In this document: positions 1-7,519 of the stretch, piece by piece
Position numbering within the stretch: position 1 is the first letter of the stretch
Layout: every line of letters begins with the position of its first letter
Source: Pseudomonas sp. PIC25
Lineage (GTDB): Bacteria > Pseudomonadota > Gammaproteobacteria > Pseudomonadales > Pseudomonadaceae
Assembly: GCF_002286785.1 (NCBI RefSeq)
Contig: NZ_MUJY01000171.1
Location: forward strand, 1 to 49,231
Reading direction: 5' to 3'
Length of the DNA stretch: 49,231 nt
The notes under the pieces: model-generated
The model's input: only the letters and a program-made list of their open reading frames with translations
Database searches by the model: none
What the model was told of the DNA's origin: nothing
Program-made: the position numbers and the translations under genes

Positions 1-92
1 ATCAAGCAGGCGATCTTGCGCAGGCTGAAGCCTTGGGCATGACCGAGTTGAATGGTGGCGCGCTCTTCGACGCTGAGTTCGGAATAAGACAT
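1..92 (-). mobile_element. IS30-family transposase, N-terminus (cut by window edge)
   Basis: The minus strand from an ATG at 92-90 reads MSYSELSVEERATIQLGHAQ and runs open off the left edge. That opening, with its 'ELSVEERATI' and 'GFSLRKIA' helix-turn-helix segment, is typical of IS30-family transposases. Only about 30 residues are visible, so integrity and the exact element cannot be judged. The element end probably lies between about 93 and 140, just before the RAYT remnant, which suggests insertion into that gene. Confidence 0.75.
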
Positions 93-139
93 AGGGGCAA
101 CACCGTACCGGAAAGGTCAGGTGTTGCACTCAGTTTTTG

Positions 140-319
140 CGGCCGCCGGAGTTTATGCGGCAAGCTGTTCCTGAAAGTGAGATCAATCTCATTCGTGCAG
201 CTTTGCAGAGGGGGCAGTTGACTGGCGCAGGCCGCTTCATTGACGAAATGGAACGGATCTTGGGGCAGCGCGTGGAGCTGCAAGGGCAGGGAAGACCCAG
301 GTCTAAAATGGAAAAATAA
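140..319 (+). pseudogene. REP-associated tyrosine transposase (RAYT/TnpA_REP), C-terminal remnant
   Basis: The plus strand reads about 55 residues containing 'AALQRGQLTG', 'GRFIDEMERILGQR' and 'GQGRPR' before a stop at 317-319. This is the C-terminal signature of Y1-type RAYT transposases, which act on REP palindromes. The HUH/tyrosine catalytic part is missing; the IS30 end abuts the fragment on the left. A 'ctgtccccttttc' string follows, a common 3' flank of such genes. REP-like palindromes occur elsewhere in this window (near 14.9, 15.9 and 44.6 kb), but this copy cannot be active. Confidence 0.65.
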
Positions 320-348
320 ATCTGTCCCCTTTTCGGTCCCCTTTTCGC

Positions 349-621
349 GTTCGGCTACTTTCTGGAGCTGGGCATTCTCGATGCCGAACTGGCAGACAAC
401 GCCCCATCCACACTCTCTACGAACGCCAGAGCGGTGCAGAAACCCTGGCATACCTAGTGGAACAGCTCACCGATAGCGAGCGCTAGGTCATCACCGGGCA
501 CTATTATCAACAGTTGAGTTTCGTGCAGATTAGCGAGTTGATGAGAGTGAGTAAGGCACGAGTGTCACAGCTGCATGGGCAGGGGCTGAGGAGATTACGG
601 TTGTTTACGAGCGCATATTGA
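349..621 (+). pseudogene. FliA-like sigma factor, region 4 remnant
   Basis: Two frames joined near 400 read AFGYFLELGILDAELADN, then LYERQSGAETLAYLVEQLTD, a stop at 484-486 (DSER*), then VITGHYYQQLSF and QISELMRVSKARVSQLHGQG before the final stop at 619-621. The last part is a sigma-70 region 4.2 helix-turn-helix of the FliA/WhiG kind ('RVSQLH'). One frameshift, one in-frame stop and the missing regions 2-3 make it a dead fragment. The family assignment rests on the short C-terminal motif only. Confidence 0.55.
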
Positions 622-723
622 TCGAATAATAATACTACAGAGATCTGACATTTAAGGCGGCCACAACAAGCGCATCACCAAGAAAACTCATCCCACCGAG
701 CAGGCATCTCATTAGTGACCGCT

Positions 724-1158
724 TTACTCAGAGCCCTTCATCAATTTCAGCATCCACTTTTTTGCCACACCTGCACACTCGATAACGTACCAATTTACCG
801 CGATCAAATAATCACCAGCTTCATTGGATAAGAAATACTCCATACCATAGGAACTTTCCAGAACAGCACAGACCTGTCTACCATCCTCAAGCACAAAGAC
901 CTGATTTTTATTATGATTTTCCTGATCAAAAAATAAAAAACCTGGCTCATTTTTAAGAACATAAGAATACGAGAATTCATATTTTTCAATTGGAATTGAC
1001 AATGATTCCCGTCCAATCGCCAAATGACCAGACCTCCTCTGAGGGTTAAATTTATTAAAAATTCCCTCTATATAAATCCTCGCCTCCTCAGAAGATAGAA
1101 TCTGGAATTTAAAATCCAATTCTCTACAAACCTGAGCCAACTCATCCACATGGCGCAT
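724..1158 (-). CDS. putative immunity protein of a polymorphic toxin (unrecognised family)
   Basis: This encodes 144 residues starting at an ATG (1158-1156) and ending at 724. It is clearly AT-richer than the rest of the window and rich in Tyr, Phe, Glu and Asn, as immunity genes often are. I do not recognise the fold; there is no signal peptide or membrane segment. It begins 5 nt after the stop of the broken toxin tail (1164-1364), the normal toxin-immunity order. It has no internal stop and so looks like an intact orphan immunity gene. Function is inferred from position and composition. Confidence 0.6.
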   Translation of the reverse strand: MRHVDELAQVCRELDFKFQILSSEEARIYIEGIFNKFNPQRRSGHLAIGRESLSIPIEKYEFSYSYVLKNEPGFLFFDQENHNKNQVFVLEDGRQVCAVLESSYGMEYFLSNEAGDYLIAVNWYVIECAGVAKKWMLKLMKGSE

Positions 1159-1163
1159 TTATT

Positions 1164-1925
1164 CTACCTCCTAGTCGCCGGAACAATATCAACAAAGATA
1201 TGCCCTCTTATTCTCTGGGCACCTTTTCCTGATGATTGATAACCTATATGAGGCTGATGCGGGCCATTACCAATATTTGAGCCCTCCACATTATTCCACT
1301 TAGGAACATCCATATTTACTTTTGCGCCTTTGGGTCCCCGTATATTCAACAGGAATGGTTTCACATACTAATCCTTAGTCATCTTGTTGTCCAGAATTGA
1401 CCTTTAGGGACTCCGATTCTTTTAAATGCCTCATCTAAAGCATCTCGATAAGTCGTTCCAGTATATCTTATATCCAAATCTTTATCTGAGTTGAATTCCC
1501 AGTTGGGTCCAGGCGCCTGGGGATTTGTTTTGAGGTGAATCCTATACTGCCCGCTTGATAATACCCAATCCCTCGGGCATTTATATTCTCAAGAACAATT
1601 CCATAATTTCCATATTTAGATATTCCAATGGCTGTTCCCATGTCCAGGATTCTTGCGGGTATATCTAATACCTCAATAGCAGCTCTCTTGATGGTGCCTG
1701 CTAGCCCATTTCCGAAAGCTAAAGCTAGGCGACCTATGTCTACCCCTGCATCCTGGGTGACTGGTATAGGGCCCGTTATCAAAGGCCGATATCAAGGGTA
1801 CGCTCTTGCCCCTGGGCGTATAACCGTACACCATCCGGTTTTCATAAATAGAGCCTTGGCGGAAATAGCTAGCTGTTTGAGTAATCCAAATCAGCCCCGG
1901 TATAGCCCTCTCGATTAAGGCCATA
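1164..1925 (-). pseudogene. polymorphic toxin C-terminal region, frameshifted
   Basis: Homologous-looking text is spread over several minus-strand frames. Near 1900-1775 it reads RQGSIYENRMVYGYTPRGKS; near 1780-1470 it reads MITGPIPVTQDAGVDIGRLA and NINARGIGYYQAGS; near 1500-1385 it reads DLDIRYTGTTYRDALDEAFK then KRIGVPKGQFWTTR*; near 1364-1164 it reads NGPHQPHIGYQSSGKG then RGHIFVDIVPATRR*. At least two frameshifts and an in-frame TAG (about 1370) interrupt it. The order pre-toxin region, small alpha/beta domain with 'HIGYQ' and 'GHIFVD', then a downstream immunity gene suggests a CDI/Rhs-type toxin tip, perhaps a nuclease. The toxin family is not assigned with confidence. Confidence 0.6.
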
Positions 1926-2095
1926 CCAGTCTTCAACGGAAGCAGGAGCGCTTGAACGCGGCGCGGCAGTTGGCGTTGGTGTTGTTCTGCAATGAGCCGC
2001 AGTTGGATAACGGCGAGGTGTTCGCGGCGTTTCATCTGTTGCTGAACGACGCAGCGGGGTTGTATGACGCTGCCTTCGAGCGGGTGCGGAGGTAA
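1924..2095 (+). pseudogene. C-terminal gene remnant of unknown family
   Basis: The plus strand reads LQRKQERLNAARQLALVLFC, then EPQLDNGEVFAAFHLLLNDA and AFERVRR before TAA (2093-2095). GC and codon use match the core genome, unlike the AT-rich toxin tail it joins head-on near 1925. No start codon or upstream part is present, so it is probably the severed tail of a small Pseudomonas gene at the island boundary. The family is not recognised. Confidence 0.35.
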
Positions 2096-2142
2096 TCGTT
2101 CGTGGGGAGGGAGGCGGTTGCCTGCCCTCTCCCTGACCCGGA

Positions 2143-2727
2143 TCAGGCCGGCACATCCACCATCAATGTCCGTGCGCTGAGGCGGACGTAATGGGCGCAG
2201 GCGGTGAGCAGGCCGTGGTCGTCGAAGTTGAGTTCGACGGGTGGTTTACCTTCGGCTTCGCAGCGGTATAGGTGTTGGCCGGGGCGGCGTTGCAGGCAGT
2301 GGTAGCGTTGGTGGCGTGGCTTGACTTCGAGGGTCAGCAGGTCGATGTGGGCAACGCGCAGGCCGAGGTTTTCGCCGGTTTCCAGGGCGGCGTTTTGCAG
2401 CACCGGGGTGTGGGTGAACGGGGAGGCTGGGATGATGACATGCTGGCAGCCGTCGAGGTCCGGGCGCGGTTCGTCGTTCTGGTACCAGTGGCCGCGGATG
2501 TCGCGGTGCAGGCTGAGGGTACGCGGGCCGTGGTGGTCGGCTTTCAGCCACAGGCGGCGAAAGCGCCAGCGCGGGTCGCAGTCGAGGACGTAGGTGGCGG
2601 CGATGCTGTGACCGTTGAGGTTCTGCATCAGGTGGCTGCTGCCGTGAATGCCTTCGCTATCCAGGCTGAGGCGCAGGTTCTCCACGCCGGGCGTGGTCCA
2701 GGGTTTCCATACCAGTATCTGTTGCAT
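2143..2727 (-). CDS. putative glycolipid-binding domain protein (DUF1089 type)
   Basis: This encodes 194 residues from MQQILVWKPW. A GGAG lies about 8 nt before this ATG, which is why it is chosen over an in-frame ATG 45 nt upstream (2772). The pattern of a beta-rich protein with 'RWRFRRLWLK', 'RGHWYQNDEPRPDLDGCQHV' and 'RYHCLQ' matches the putative glycolipid-binding family (Pfam Glycolipid_bind, as in a structurally solved P. aeruginosa protein). It has no signal peptide, so it is probably cytoplasmic. The ligand is unknown. It stands alone, about 160 bp from the hopJ gene on the same strand. Confidence 0.75.
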   Translation of the reverse strand: MQQILVWKPWTTPGVENLRLSLDSEGIHGSSHLMQNLNGHSIAATYVLDCDPRWRFRRLWLKADHHGPRTLSLHRDIRGHWYQNDEPRPDLDGCQHVIIPASPFTHTPVLQNAALETGENLGLRVAHIDLLTLEVKPRHQRYHCLQRRPGQHLYRCEAEGKPPVELNFDDHGLLTACAHYVRLSARTLMVDVPA

Positions 2728-2884
2728 CCAGGCGACTCCAGACTGCGGGTGCGTGGTCCATGGGAAGGGCACTTGCTGGACACCTTCCCTGGTGTTCCGT
2801 CATCTGGTGTGAAGGATAAGGGGTTCTTTTTGTGATGTCTTTCAGCTTTTGCTTACAACTGTGCAAGTTTTTGCCAACAGAAGA

Positions 2885-3223
2885 TCAGGCTTTACGGCTG
2901 AGCGGGGGCTGGCTGAAGCGCACGCCGGCGAGGCCGGTTTCCATCAGTGCGCGGATGTTGCCGTGGTCGTTGCCGCCGGGTGTGGCCAGGACGGCGCGGT
3001 AGTGTTCGCCGAAGGCTTGCAGGGCTTCGTCCAGGGTGAGGTGTTCCAGCAGGGCGAGGCCGAGGGTCTTGCAGGAGCCTTCGTTCTGGCCGGCGGCACT
3101 TTCCACCGGGCCGTTGGAGAAGGCGCTGGGTTGGTAATCGTAGTGCTCGGCGATGAAGGCCAGGGTGTCGGCGAACTGGTGCCGGTCGCTGCGCAGATGG
3201 GCGCGGAAGTCGTTCAGGGTCAT
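2885..3223 (-). CDS. HopJ family protein
   Basis: This encodes 112 residues beginning MTLNDFRAHLRSDRHQFADT. It carries the HopJ-family core 'IAEHYDYQPSAFSNG', 'NEGSCKTLGLA' and the 'GGNDHGNIRAL' end region. The name comes from a P. syringae type III effector screen, but the family is widespread in bacteria without such systems and is probably a housekeeping protein of unknown role. The start is fixed by an ATGA overlap with the stop of the DUF1244 gene upstream (3220-3223), which implies translational coupling. Confidence 0.85.
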   Translation of the reverse strand: MTLNDFRAHLRSDRHQFADTLAFIAEHYDYQPSAFSNGPVESAAGQNEGSCKTLGLALLEHLTLDEALQAFGEHYRAVLATPGGNDHGNIRALMETGLAGVRFSQPPLSRKA

Positions 3224-3519
3224 TTCTTGCTGCTCTTGTCGAAGGCGGCCTGCTGCTCGGGGCTGGCTTCTTTCTGGTATTTGGCTTTCCACTCGCTGTA
3301 GGGCATGCCGTAGATTTCTTCCCGGGCCTGGTCCGGGGTGACGTCGACGCCGATATCGTCGGCGGCGGCCTTGTACCACTTGGAGAGACAGTTGCGGCAG
3401 AAGCCGGCGAGGTTCATCAGGTCGATGTTCTGCACGTCCGGGCGGCTGCGCAGATGCTGGACCAGTTGGCGAAAAGCGGCGGCTTCGAGTTCGAGGCGTT
3501 CTTCTGGAGTCATCATCAA
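3220..3519 (-). CDS. DUF1244 family protein
   Basis: This encodes 99 residues, MMMTPEERLELEAAAFRQLV, with the conserved core 'DLMNLAGFCRNCLSKWY' and 'MPYSEWKAKYQ'. This is the DUF1244 family, small helical proteins with two conserved Cys spaced CxxC, common in proteobacteria and of unknown function. Three ATGs follow each other at the 5' end, so the exact start may be one or two codons in. It forms an operon with the HopJ gene through a 4-bp overlap. The 182 bp before it (3520-3701) hold only a GGGCGAA-TGGC-TTCGCCC hairpin (3633-3650), perhaps the end of the folX transcript. Confidence 0.85.
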   Translation of the reverse strand: MMMTPEERLELEAAAFRQLVQHLRSRPDVQNIDLMNLAGFCRNCLSKWYKAAADDIGVDVTPDQAREEIYGMPYSEWKAKYQKEASPEQQAAFDKSSKK

Positions 3520-3701
3520 ATTCTCGGCTGACGGTGGTCGATATCCCGTGGGGACGGCCTGACGGGGCGGATCATACTCCGCCTCGCGCGGGCGTCACCA
3601 GCGTGTCCCGGGCGGGCGGCTTCGAGTGCCTTGGGCGAATGGCTTCGCCCTACGGGAAGGCTCTTTTCACGATAGTCAGCTTTTCACCGGGGCGAGCGAT
3701 G

Positions 3702-4088
3702 TCATGCGTCTTCCGGGTCGCGGTGGGCGGTCAGGGTGATGGAAACCGATTCGGCGAAGCGCAGGGCGTGGGGTTTGTCGACTTCCACTTCGGCATAGCG
3801 TACCGCCGGGTTTTCCATGATCAGGTCGAGCAGTTCCTGGGTCAGGCGTTCGAGGAGGGCGAAGCGGTTGCCTTCGACGTGTTGGATGATCGCCTTGGTG
3901 ATGGTGCGGTAGTTCAGCGCGTGCTCGATGTCGTTGTCGCGCACCGCTTCGATGGCGGGATAGAGGATGGTCAGGTTGATCAGCACGTCCTGCTTGTTGT
4001 TGATTTCTTCTTCCTTGATGCCGATGTAGGTGCGCAGGCGCAGGTCCTTGACCCGGATGCGCGCCATGCCCGGTTCCAGTCGTGGCAT
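3702..4088 (-). CDS. folX: dihydroneopterin triphosphate 2'-epimerase FolX
   Basis: This encodes 128 residues starting [20 protein letters not shown], with the FolB/FolX-fold signatures '[20 protein letters not shown]', 'NYRTITKAI', '[13 protein letters not shown]' and '[15 protein letters not shown]'. FolX epimerises 7,8-dihydroneopterin triphosphate to dihydromonapterin triphosphate on the route to tetrahydromonapterin, the cofactor Pseudomonas uses for phenylalanine hydroxylase. It begins 2 nt after the folE stop, third in folM-folE-folX. It could be confused with FolB, but its neighbours folE and folM favour FolX. Confidence 0.88.
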   Translation of the reverse strand: MPRLEPGMARIRVKDLRLRTYIGIKEEEINNKQDVLINLTILYPAIEAVRDNDIEHALNYRTITKAIIQHVEGNRFALLERLTQELLDLIMENPAVRYAEVEVDKPHALRFAESVSITLTAHRDPEDA

Positions 4089-4090
4089 GT

Positions 4091-4651
4091 CTAGTTGCTC
4101 CGTCCGATCAGTTTGAGGAACTCGTGGCGGGTGTTGCTGGATTCGCGGAAGGCACCGAGCATCACGGAAGTGCTCATCACCGAATTCTGCTTCTCCACGC
4201 CACGCATCATCATGCACATGTGCTTGGCCTCGATCACCACCGCCACGCCCGCGGCCTGGGTCACGCTCTGCACGGCCTCGGCGATCTGCCGGGTGAGGTT
4301 CTCCTGGATCTGCAGGCGGCGGGCATACATGTCGACGATGCGCGCCACCTTGGACAGGCCGAGCACCTTGCCGGTGGGGATGTAGGCCACGTGCGCCTTG
4401 CCGATGAAGGGCAGAAGGTGGTGTTCGCACAGGGAGTACAACTCGATCTCGCGGACGATCACCATTTCGTCGTTGTCGGACTCGAAGAGTGCGCCGTTGA
4501 CGATCTCCTCCAGCGTCTGGCCGTAGCCGTGGCAAAGGTACTGCATGGCCTTGGCCGCCCGCTTGGGCGTATCCAGCAGACCCTCGCGCTCCGGGTTTTC
4601 CCCGAGGCCACGGAGAATCTCACGGTAATGGTGAGACAGTTGTTCGCTCAT
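4091..4651 (-). CDS. folE: GTP cyclohydrolase I
   Basis: This encodes 186 residues of normal FolE length, with the zinc and active-site segments '[20 protein letters not shown]', '[20 protein letters not shown]' and '[20 protein letters not shown]'. It converts GTP to dihydroneopterin triphosphate, the shared precursor for folate and monapterin. It lies between folM (22 nt upstream) and folX (2 nt downstream), so this copy probably feeds the pterin cofactor branch; a second, folate-dedicated copy may exist elsewhere. The LitR-like site near 5606 suggests that the operon is light-controlled. Confidence 0.95.
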   Translation of the reverse strand: MSEQLSHHYREILRGLGENPEREGLLDTPKRAAKAMQYLCHGYGQTLEEIVNGALFESDNDEMVIVREIELYSLCEHHLLPFIGKAHVAYIPTGKVLGLSKVARIVDMYARRLQIQENLTRQIAEAVQSVTQAAGVAVVIEAKHMCMMMRGVEKQNSVMSTSVMLGAFRESSNTRHEFLKLIGRSN

Positions 4652-4673
4652 GAAAGGTTCCTCGCGGTCCGCC

Positions 4674-5390
4674 TCATTTGAGGTGGCGGCCGCCGTTGAC
4701 GGTCAGCGTGGTGCCGGTGACGTAAGGGTTGTCCAGCAGGTAGCGCAGGCTCCGGTAGATCACCTCGGCACCGGGTTCGATACCCAGGGCGGATTTGGCC
4801 AGGGTCTTGGCGCGGTAGTCCGCGTCGTCGTTCTCGTTGAACAGCACCAGGGCCGGGGCGATGCCGTTGACCTTGATCGCCGGTGCGAAGCGGGCGGCAA
4901 AGGACAGGGTCAGGTTGTCCAGCCCGGCCTTGCTGGCGCAGTAGGCGATGCGGTTGGCGCTGCCCTTGCGGGCGACGTCGTCGCTGATGTGGACGATGTC
5001 CGCAGGCGACGATTTTTCCAGCAGTTCGGCGCAGTGCAGGTTAATCAGGTAGGGCGCCAGCATGTGCACGGTGAACATGCGCTGGAAGGCGTCGGCCTCC
5101 TGGCCGGGTGTTTCGCTTAGCCAGTCCGAGGCGTTATGGACGATGGCGCGCAGGCTATCGGTGTGCTGCTTCAGTTCGGCGATGAAGGCGAGGATCGAGG
5201 CTTCGCTGGAGAAGTCGGCGCGCAGTGTCAGGACGCCCCGTTCGCGCAGCCGGGCCAGGCCGGGACGCTCGCTGCGGTAGGTCACGATCAGCGATTCGCC
5301 GTCATCGAGCAGGCGCTCGGCGCAATGCAGGCCAACCCGCTGACCGGCGCCGGTGATCAGGATGGGGGAGGGGGATGCGCGCATGGGCAC
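4674..5390 (-). CDS. folM: dihydromonapterin reductase FolM
   Basis: This encodes 238 residues of the short-chain dehydrogenase fold: '[17 protein letters not shown]' for the nucleotide site (arginine after the glycines suits NADPH), 'VHNASDW', the catalytic Y-x-x-x-K in '[11 protein letters not shown]', and '[11 protein letters not shown]'. FolM reduces dihydromonapterin to tetrahydromonapterin. Translation may begin at the first ATG (5390) or two codons later (MRASPSP). It is the first gene of folM-folE-folX, and the 292 bp upstream carries the LitR-like operator and a candidate promoter. Confidence 0.88.
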   Translation of the reverse strand: MPMRASPSPILITGAGQRVGLHCAERLLDDGESLIVTYRSERPGLARLRERGVLTLRADFSSEASILAFIAELKQHTDSLRAIVHNASDWLSETPGQEADAFQRMFTVHMLAPYLINLHCAELLEKSSPADIVHISDDVARKGSANRIAYCASKAGLDNLTLSFAARFAPAIKVNGIAPALVLFNENDDADYRAKTLAKSALGIEPGAEVIYRSLRYLLDNPYVTGTTLTVNGGRHLK

Positions 5391-5475
5391 TCGCTTCGGC
5401 TGTTCGGGACGGTTCAGCGACGCGGCGTCCGGGTACCTGACGAGTCAGACGTGCGCCGGCTGAACCGAAGGGGAC

Positions 5476-5502
5476 GTTATACCAGCCGATGGCTTTGTAC
5501 AA
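5476..5502 (-). promoter_or_regulatory. candidate folM promoter with LitR half-site
   Basis: On the minus strand TTGTAC (5502-5497) and TATAAC (5481-5476) are separated by 15 bp, a slightly short sigma-70-like pair about 85 bp before folM. The -35-like hexamer overlaps a TGTACA half-site (5496-5501), and a looser TGTATA (5517-5522) lies nearby on the same side. Position supports a role in folM transcription; the spacing is not ideal. Confidence 0.35.
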
Positions 5503-5605
5503 CCATGCGGACTGTGTGTATAAGACAGAGAGGTGCGGGGACCCTTGTTTTTCGAGGGTTTCAAGGGCGGCTTAGTTGAATAAAGGCGTTTTGCTAATAA
5601 ATTCC

Positions 5606-5629
5606 TATACATACATCTTGATTTGTATA
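5606..5629. promoter_or_regulatory. class II LitR-type operator, TATACA-N12-TGTATA
   Basis: TATACA (5606-5611), exactly 12 bp, then TGTATA (5624-5629) form a perfect dyad. It matches the T(G/A)TACA-N12-TGTA(C/T)A form I recall for class II LitR regulators in P. putida. It sits in the intergenic gap upstream of folM-folE-folX and after the ABM-domain gene, about 0.9 kb from the litR-like gene. The surrounding AT-rich stretch (about 5575-5635) is promoter-like on the minus strand. Confidence 0.65.
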
Positions 5630-5682
5630 GGGTTTGTTCGCTGATGTGCTGTGCCCGCCCACGACAGGGCGGACAAGGGCGC

Positions 5683-6252
5683 TCAGCGGATCGCCTGCAG
5701 GCCGGCACGCAGGAGGCGGCGGGATCGGTCGCTCTGCAGCCAGGGGGCGAGCAGGCGAGTCGACAAGGGGATGAACAGGTAGGTCATCAGCGGGGTCAGT
5801 ACCAGCGTGCTGAGCAGGACCCGGACGATCAGCGGCCATTCGTTGAGGGTGCTGCCGAAGAGCAGGTTAAAGGCCAGCGAGACCGGGAAGAAAGCCAGCC
5901 AGATCGCAATGCTCTGCTTCCAGCGAGGTGGGCGCTTGTCGCTGGCGCCGAACCAGGCATCGAGGCCGACGGCACGGTGCTCGTGGGGTTGAGCGAACAG
6001 GCCCGTGCCGCGTTCGAGCCAGGCACGGCGGGAGGCGGAGTGTTCCCAGGCATCGAGGGTTTGCTCATCGGCGAAGCGGAAGACGATCTGGAATTCGTCG
6101 TCGTCCGGTGGTGGCGCCAGGACGCCGGAGCCGAGGTAGCCGGGGAAGTCGGCAGCGAGTTGCTCGCCTTCGCGCAGCCAGGCGCTGAAATCCTGGTAGC
6201 GGCCACGGGCCACGCGGCGCGCCACCATGAGGGTGACGGGTTCGGTAGACAT
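5683..6252 (-). CDS. ABM-domain membrane protein
   Basis: This encodes 189 residues. Residues 1-95 resemble an antibiotic-biosynthesis-monooxygenase (dimeric alpha/beta barrel) domain: 'VTLMVARRVARGRYQDFSAW', 'FPGYLGSG', 'DEFQIVFRFADEQTLDAWEH'. Residues ~110-165 hold two membrane helices ('SIAIWLAFFPVSLAFNLLFG' and 'VRVLLSTLVLTPLMTYLFIP'). It is thus a membrane-anchored ABM protein; the substrate is unknown and the domain may not be catalytic. A GGAG lies 7 nt before the ATG. It is divergent from litR and reads toward folM, so it may belong to the same regulon. A short GC hairpin (5652-5669) follows its stop. Confidence 0.75.
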   Translation of the reverse strand: MSTEPVTLMVARRVARGRYQDFSAWLREGEQLAADFPGYLGSGVLAPPPDDDEFQIVFRFADEQTLDAWEHSASRRAWLERGTGLFAQPHEHRAVGLDAWFGASDKRPPRWKQSIAIWLAFFPVSLAFNLLFGSTLNEWPLIVRVLLSTLVLTPLMTYLFIPLSTRLLAPWLQSDRSRRLLRAGLQAIR

Positions 6253-6553
6253 TGTGTATCTCCATCGGTCTTGGCGTGCCGCCGGATAGGCGGACGCGGA
6301 TCGCAGCGCCGGGGTGGTGGGCTGCGAGAAAATCGAGGCAAGGATTATTCCCGAATCGGCCGAATAAGCCAGAGCCCAGGGTTGACGGGTACTGGGTGCT
6401 ACGGGTTTCGTTTATGAATTGTGAAGCGTATTCGGCGTTGCACCATTGGTGTGCGTCTTTGCGGCGCGGATCGCCAGGCGGAGCCGGTGGTGAAGGGTGT
6501 GCCGGGCGGCGGCTGGGCTTACAATGCGAGCACCTTTCCAAGGCTCTACTGCC
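6253..6553. other. divergent intergenic region between ABM gene and litR
   Basis: About 300 bp with no convincing gene. A TACAAT hexamer (6520-6525) about 28 bp before the litR ATG is a plausible -10; no clear -35 is visible. No TATACA/TGTATA dyad of the kind at 5606 is present, so LitR autoregulation is not evident here. Confidence 0.4.
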
Positions 6554-7504
6554 ATGACCGAATTTACGGCTTCGTCTCTGGTTTCCGGCGACCTCAAGCA
6601 GGAGGAGCTGTTTCCCATTCGTGAAGTCTCGCGCCTTACCGGGGTCAACCCGGTCACCCTGCGCGCCTGGGAGCGGCGCTACGGGTTGATCCAGCCCATT
6701 CGCACCGACAGCGGGCATCGCCTGTACTCCCTGGCGGACGTCGAGGCGGTGCGTAGCATTCTTGGCTGGATTGAGCGCGGCGTGGCGGTGAGTAAGGTCG
6801 GCAAGATCCTCGCCCGCAGCGAGCAGGCCAAGGCGGCCTGCTCGCCAGTGGGGCAGGCGCCGGCGGTGGGCGAGTGGGAGGCGTGGCAGGCGCGCGTGCG
6901 CCGGGCCGTGGGGCAGTTCGACGAAGCCGAATTGGATCGCCTCTATGGCCAGGTGTTTTCCAGCTACCCATTGCCAGTGGTGTTCCAAGACATCCTGATG
7001 CCGCTCTGGCAGGAAATGCTGGTGAGCCAGGAAGCGTTTGGGCAGACCAGTGAGTGGTTGTTCCTGGACAGCTTCCTGCGTGGCCGGGTGCTGCAACGCC
7101 TGCAACTGGCGCGTGAGCCAGGGGCGGAGCGGGTGCTGCTGGCGGCGATCCCCGGCCACTGTCGGGAGCTGGAGTTGCTGGTGGCCGGCCTGTTGCTCAG
7201 TGGCCCGGAACTGGCGCCTATGCTGCTCGGCCTCGGGCAGCCGTTGGCGGAACTGACCCTCATCTGTGAAAAGACCCAGCCCCAGGCTCTGGTTCTGTTT
7301 TCCAACCAGCCCCCGGCCGCCGACTTGCCTCGGCAACTGGACAAACTGGCGTTGGGGTTGAATTGCCCATTATTGCTGGCGGGTGATGCCGCGGACCTGG
7401 CGCAGGACAGCCTGGTAGGTTCCACGGTCGGTTGCCTAGGGAGCGAAGGGCGCCTGATGCGGCGGCGTCTGCAGCAGTTCCTGGCGGGCCACCTGGATAC
7501 CTGA
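6554..7504 (+). CDS. MerR-family regulator, cobalamin-independent (class II) LitR/CarH homologue
   Basis: This encodes 316 residues. Residues ~20-90 are a MerR winged helix with the LitR/CarH hallmark 'NPVTLRAWERRYGLIQPIR'. A four-helix region (~110-185) and a Rossmann-like B12-binding-type domain (~190-310) follow. The cobalamin contacts are degenerate: the E-H pair of the helix bundle reads E167-W168 in 'GQTSEWLFLDSFLRGR', and the ExHxxG-type motif reads 'IPGHCREL'. This fits class II LitR proteins, which do not sense adenosylcobalamin and in P. putida act with short LOV proteins. An AAGG precedes the ATG. Likely a repressor relieved by light; targets are inferred from the operator at 5606. 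Confidence 0.82.
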   Translation: MTEFTASSLVSGDLKQEELFPIREVSRLTGVNPVTLRAWERRYGLIQPIRTDSGHRLYSLADVEAVRSILGWIERGVAVSKVGKILARSEQAKAACSPVGQAPAVGEWEAWQARVRRAVGQFDEAELDRLYGQVFSSYPLPVVFQDILMPLWQEMLVSQEAFGQTSEWLFLDSFLRGRVLQRLQLAREPGAERVLLAAIPGHCRELELLVAGLLLSGPELAPMLLGLGQPLAELTLICEKTQPQALVLFSNQPPAADLPRQLDKLALGLNCPLLLAGDAADLAQDSLVGSTVGCLGSEGRLMRRRLQQFLAGHLDT

Positions 7505-7519
7505 GGCTTTCGGCTCAGC

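Noticed and set aside
2885-3223. HopJ gene as a real type III effector linked to hrpK
   Set aside because: HopJ family proteins are widespread in bacteria lacking type III secretion; no hrp box is upstream and it is coupled to the housekeeping-like DUF1244.
5496-5522. Second full LitR operator near folM (TGTACA ... TGTATA)
   Set aside because: The half-sites are 15 bp apart, not 12; kept only as a possible half-site overlapping a candidate promoter.
6253-6553. LitR autoregulatory site before litR
   Set aside because: No TATACA/TGTATA dyad was found in the gap.
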